Assembly (NCBI RefSeq): GCF_019279795.1
Contig: NC_056735.1
Location: 1,940,810,455-1,940,874,454 of the forward strand
Reading direction: 5' to 3'
From: Protopterus annectens
Taxonomy: Eukaryota; Chordata; Ceratodontiformes; Protopteridae
DNA: 64,000 nt
Both the position numbers and the translations under genes were made by a program. Shown here one piece after another: positions 60,885 to 64,000 of this stretch. The notes under the pieces are model-generated. The model saw only the letters and a program-made list of their open reading frames with translations, was not told the origin of the DNA and did no database searches. How positions within the stretch are numbered: the stretch's first letter is position 1; the number at the start of each line of letters is the position of its first letter.

Positions 60885-60930
60885 CTGAACATTCTGCACA
60901 GTGGAGAGGTAAACCTCACTGCTCTACTCC
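60885..60930 (+). mobile_element. MITE right-end fragment
   Basis: acttctgaacattctgcaca followed by gtggagaggta matches the right end of M1-M3. The left part of this copy is missing and may have been replaced by the DIRS-like element. Confidence 0.55.
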
Positions 60931-60968
60931 AGTGATGTTTCTAACATAGACCGGACGTCATACCTCTC

Positions 60969-61757
60969 AACTTTTAGAGCAGAAAATGTGGACAAAGCTA
61001 CAGATCATGTAGGCACAGAGGCCCCAATGATAGAGACACTTTAAATATTGCTCGTATAAGCTTAGACTACCACTCCAAGTAACTGTTTTTTTTGTTTGTT
61101 TTTTTTTTGTTTTTTTTTTTTTGTATCTTGGGATTGTATGCATTTATAAGCCTCATTTGTGTGGCAAAATGTACATTTTCACAATTAACTTATCTATAAA
61201 CAATGTGGCAGTTTGATCTGTTGCTCAGTAAAGGCAACATCAACACTCCCAAGAAGATTAAGGAAGAGTAACTTTCCCATAAGCACAGGTATTAGAAAAT
61301 TAGCATATAAAACAAAGTCAAAGCACAGTCAGGCATTAAACATGCTAGCTATCAAAACAATAAATTAATAGCAAACAAGCCAAGACAGCATTTACATGAA
61401 TAACAAGAATACAGTCAAATAACAACTAATGTACATTAAAAATAACCTAAATACATTAAAAGCTTGACAATGTGACTGTAAACTAACTGAGAAATATGTT
61501 CACTGCCACAGATAACTTCAGAGAACACAGCCAAAAAGAATATTACTGCACAATAGTCTTGTCCTGTTCTAGAAAGATTCATTAAGTCACTGCAATGTGC
61601 AACTTAGCTCTCACCTTCCTGATTGAAGTGTGGTATGAAACCCTGCTTTTCCTTCAATGATTTGCTAGTCTTTTGCCAAACAACTGTTACTGTAGGCAAG
61701 CCAAAATTATAAAGCAAACATTGACATTATGCGAGCCAGTACTGTTGAGAGGTATGC
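60969..61757 (+). mobile_element. MITE-family element M6 with both terminal repeats
   Basis: Begins with perfect catacctctcaac (gtcatacctctcaactttta) and ends ctgttgagaggtatg at 61757. The left 110 bp matches M0 and M7. The interior is longer than in other copies (about 790 bp) and includes a 40-bp T run (61086-61124). It could be a longer family member or two partial copies flanking other DNA. Confidence 0.6.
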
Positions 61758-61796
61758 CTCAGGGCTAGATTCTGTGAAACATTTAGCATGGACTAT

Positions 61797-62128
61797 ACGC
61801 TCGCAACCTCTTAGAGCAAGAAATCTGGACAACGCCACCTTCAAAATAAGGACAGTTGTAAAGAGTGCTCTTATAGAAGTTTTGCCCTTATATGTAATGC
61901 GTCATTTATTTTGTGTTTTTTTATTAAATTTCAGATTTTTATTAAGTGGCTTATCTCTTCACATTCCTATCCTAGTAGTTTCATTTTTTCTAGCCTTAAT
62001 TTTCTGTCTCTTCACATTCATTTTCTTTCCTTAAGCATTATTGCAACACTTTTTATTTTCTATTCACAAAACAAGAACTGAAGGATTCTATGTTTTCTGC
62101 TTATCTTTCATCATTTAGTTAAGAGGTA
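61797..62128 (+). mobile_element. MITE copy M9
   Basis: Starts acgctcgcaacctcttagag, then caagaaatctggacaacgcc and aaataaggacagttgtaaag, and ends gttaagaggtatg near 62128. Both M6 and M9 are followed by cctca. It is adjacent to M6 in the same orientation. Confidence 0.6.
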
Positions 62129-63100
62129 TGCCTCAACATTACTTCCCACCACCCCCCCAACAGGTAATGCTACACCATGCATATATTGTGAGCAACTGTT
62201 ATTTGCAGGTGCCTTGCAGCCCATGAAAACACCCTAAACTGAGCCTTACAGCTCAGCTGAAACAACCACAGCATAGAACCACCTGAAACAACCACACCAC
62301 CACACCTACTAAAATCCCCTAAGAGAAACTGCTGTGAACACAACTCACAACTATGAGGGAATTAAACCTCCCCCCACATCAACAGATCTCCTCACAGGGA
62401 GACGTAATTCTCCAATGCAATACAACCATTCCACCCACAGCTCTGCTCACCACCTTAATCAATCTTCTCACACACTAAGCAGCAAATCAAATCAAAACAA
62501 TATAACCGAGGAAAGTAAGCAAAGAGATGGCAGAAGAAGAAAATGGAAAAGATTCCAAATCCAAACAACTCATCCATTCCAATATACTGGCCAATCAACC
62601 TCATCATCCAAACCCACAGGAGACAACAAATCAATTACCAAAACAAATCCAGTTTCAATTTATTAAACACATGCCATGCATTCCCACCCCTTGGCAAACC
62701 AACTGCAGCAAACCAAGAACCTCAATGCACAAACATCATCCCCAGGACAACTATAAATCTGAAAATAGACTATTAGAGAGAGGAAAGAAAATACTATACC
62801 ACTATTACTCACATTCATAATACTATTACCCAAGGCCTACCTCACCACCAAAGTTCTTACAGGTCATCATATTATCTGACTCTGTACAAGTTCACACCAA
62901 AATTTGATCCCTTACCCAGTTACACTCACACAAAACCAGTTAAGTCCCTCCATGCACTTACCTCATTTCTGCCCAACCCTCCTACTTTCCCAATGTAACC
63001 CTTCCATCCCCATTGCACTAACTCTCTTCCACTACCATCTTAACTCCCATTACAATTCCTACCTGACTCTCAGCCGAAGATGTCCCTGGACAAATTGATT
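62129..63100 (+). other. C/A-rich sequence, possibly a LINE 5' region
   Basis: Very C-rich and G-poor on this strand, like the leader of the L2 element at 47100-47600 (cccaaccctcctactttccc). A 110-codon frame (62334-62666) rich in Ser, Thr, Asn and Lys, with RDGRRRKWKRFQ, could be the start of a LINE ORF1. No diagnostic motif. Confidence 0.3.
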
Positions 63101-64000
63101 TGTCCCCAAACTTCATCTATCAAAGTCACACAACACAGGAGAATGCGCACTCTAAATGTGATATACTGCAGATATATTAGCAGTATGTAATTGTGTGGAC
63201 AAAATGTTATTCCCCTTTTGATTCTAAGATTTGCTAGTGTCACAGAGTGCCACTGTAATTTAATCTCATAATTGGAAAAATACATACAGATGGTCGTGTG
63301 TTGGCCAAAACTATATGACAATAATAACTGTCGCACTATTGAAGCAGTGATAGGATTGAACCACATAACTATCCATTTAAACCATCTGTACAGCACATTA
63401 TCAGCAGGCAGCACCGTAGGACAATAGTGACTACAACTGAAAAAAACAACATCTATGAAGAGATTACATCAGAAGTGTATTGCCAAGGAGATGTATTTGG
63501 TAACATTATTTTTACAGCAATATCAGGGCTTGTAAAATCTGCCATTACATATGTGTGTAAAACAATCATGAATTCACTGCAGTCACACTTCTAGAGGTTA
63601 AGTATTGCTGTATTTGAGCATCCTGCCTATCTATTTATACATTATACAGAATAGTGTAAGACATGCAAACACCACAGGAGAAGTCCAACATTCAAATAGC
63701 TTCAATTCACCTGAAAAACAATGAACTCATCAGCGTGCTGAACCAAGGGTGTAGGCAGACAATATAATATTGTAGTTGAGTGTTCTTATTGATACCACAA
63801 AAAACACATCATTTGAAGAATGGAAACATTCTTCCCCCACCCCAATTAATAAATGGTTGAGTCATGTTCTCTATAAAGCATTAAATGGTTATGTTTAAAC
63901 CCATGTCACTGTTATTTAAATGAGTAATTCACACATTTGTGGACATAGTGTTATCTGAAAAAGGAAAGTTTTCTTTAGGTAATGCATATAAAATTGTAAT
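63101..64000. other. No gene seen
   Basis: Mixed AT-rich sequence. A 114-codon minus-strand frame (63070-63414) has no recognised domain. Confidence 0.4.

Overview
The window looks like nuclear DNA from a vertebrate with a large, repeat-rich genome. Lungfish, early-branching fish and amphibians fit best. This is inferred from the mix of elements: CR1, L2, RTE and L1/Tx1-type LINEs, a DIRS-like tyrosine-recombinase retrotransposon, PIF/Harbinger and Tc1 DNA transposons, tRNA-derived SINEs and long CA/TA microsatellites. I found no host protein-coding gene, rRNA or intact tRNA. Every recognisable coding stretch belongs to a mobile element, and every one is broken by stops, frameshifts or lost catalytic residues.

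Layout. 0.2-0.5 kb: a Penelope-type GIY-YIG fragment. 0.8-6.4 kb: a degraded Harbinger-like element (H1) with Myb-like exons, interrupted by a 2.4-kb RTE LINE that has a perfect 19-bp target-site duplication. 6.4-9.4 kb: SINE-like duplications, a long TA tract and two MITEs. 9.4-13.7 kb: a nearly full-length CR1 on the minus strand (copy A). 15.5-20.5 kb: a CR1 remnant, then a spliced Harbinger Myb-like gene whose second intron holds a MITE that in turn holds a Tc1 element. 21.0-31.4 kb: a CA-rich tandem array split by about 6.7 kb of CR1 copies B, C, D and E, one junction of which is a large palindrome. 32-34 kb: MITEs and a CR1 ORF1 fragment. 34.6-35.5 kb: a Harbinger transposase on the minus strand whose first catalytic Asp is replaced by Tyr. 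The Myb gene and transposase converge and may once have formed one element, now spread over about 20 kb by insertions.

37-44 kb is AT-rich and holds L1/Tx1-type RT remnants, an L2 3' end and sharp hairpins. 44.0-45.2 kb is a 131-bp tandem satellite with a 392-bp trimeric higher-order period. One more monomer and its flank recur at 46.5-47.05 kb, and a nearly full-length L2 LINE (47.05-50.9 kb) follows directly. 51-58.5 kb is AT-rich with little recognisable content. 58.6-60.9 kb is a decayed DIRS-like element (gag, RT with YLDD, RNase H). The last 3 kb holds further MITE copies and C-rich sequence of unknown origin.

The genes do not form a pathway. The region records successive transposition, and the nesting orders some events: Harbinger Myb gene, then MITE, then Tc1; and CA array, then the CR1 cluster.
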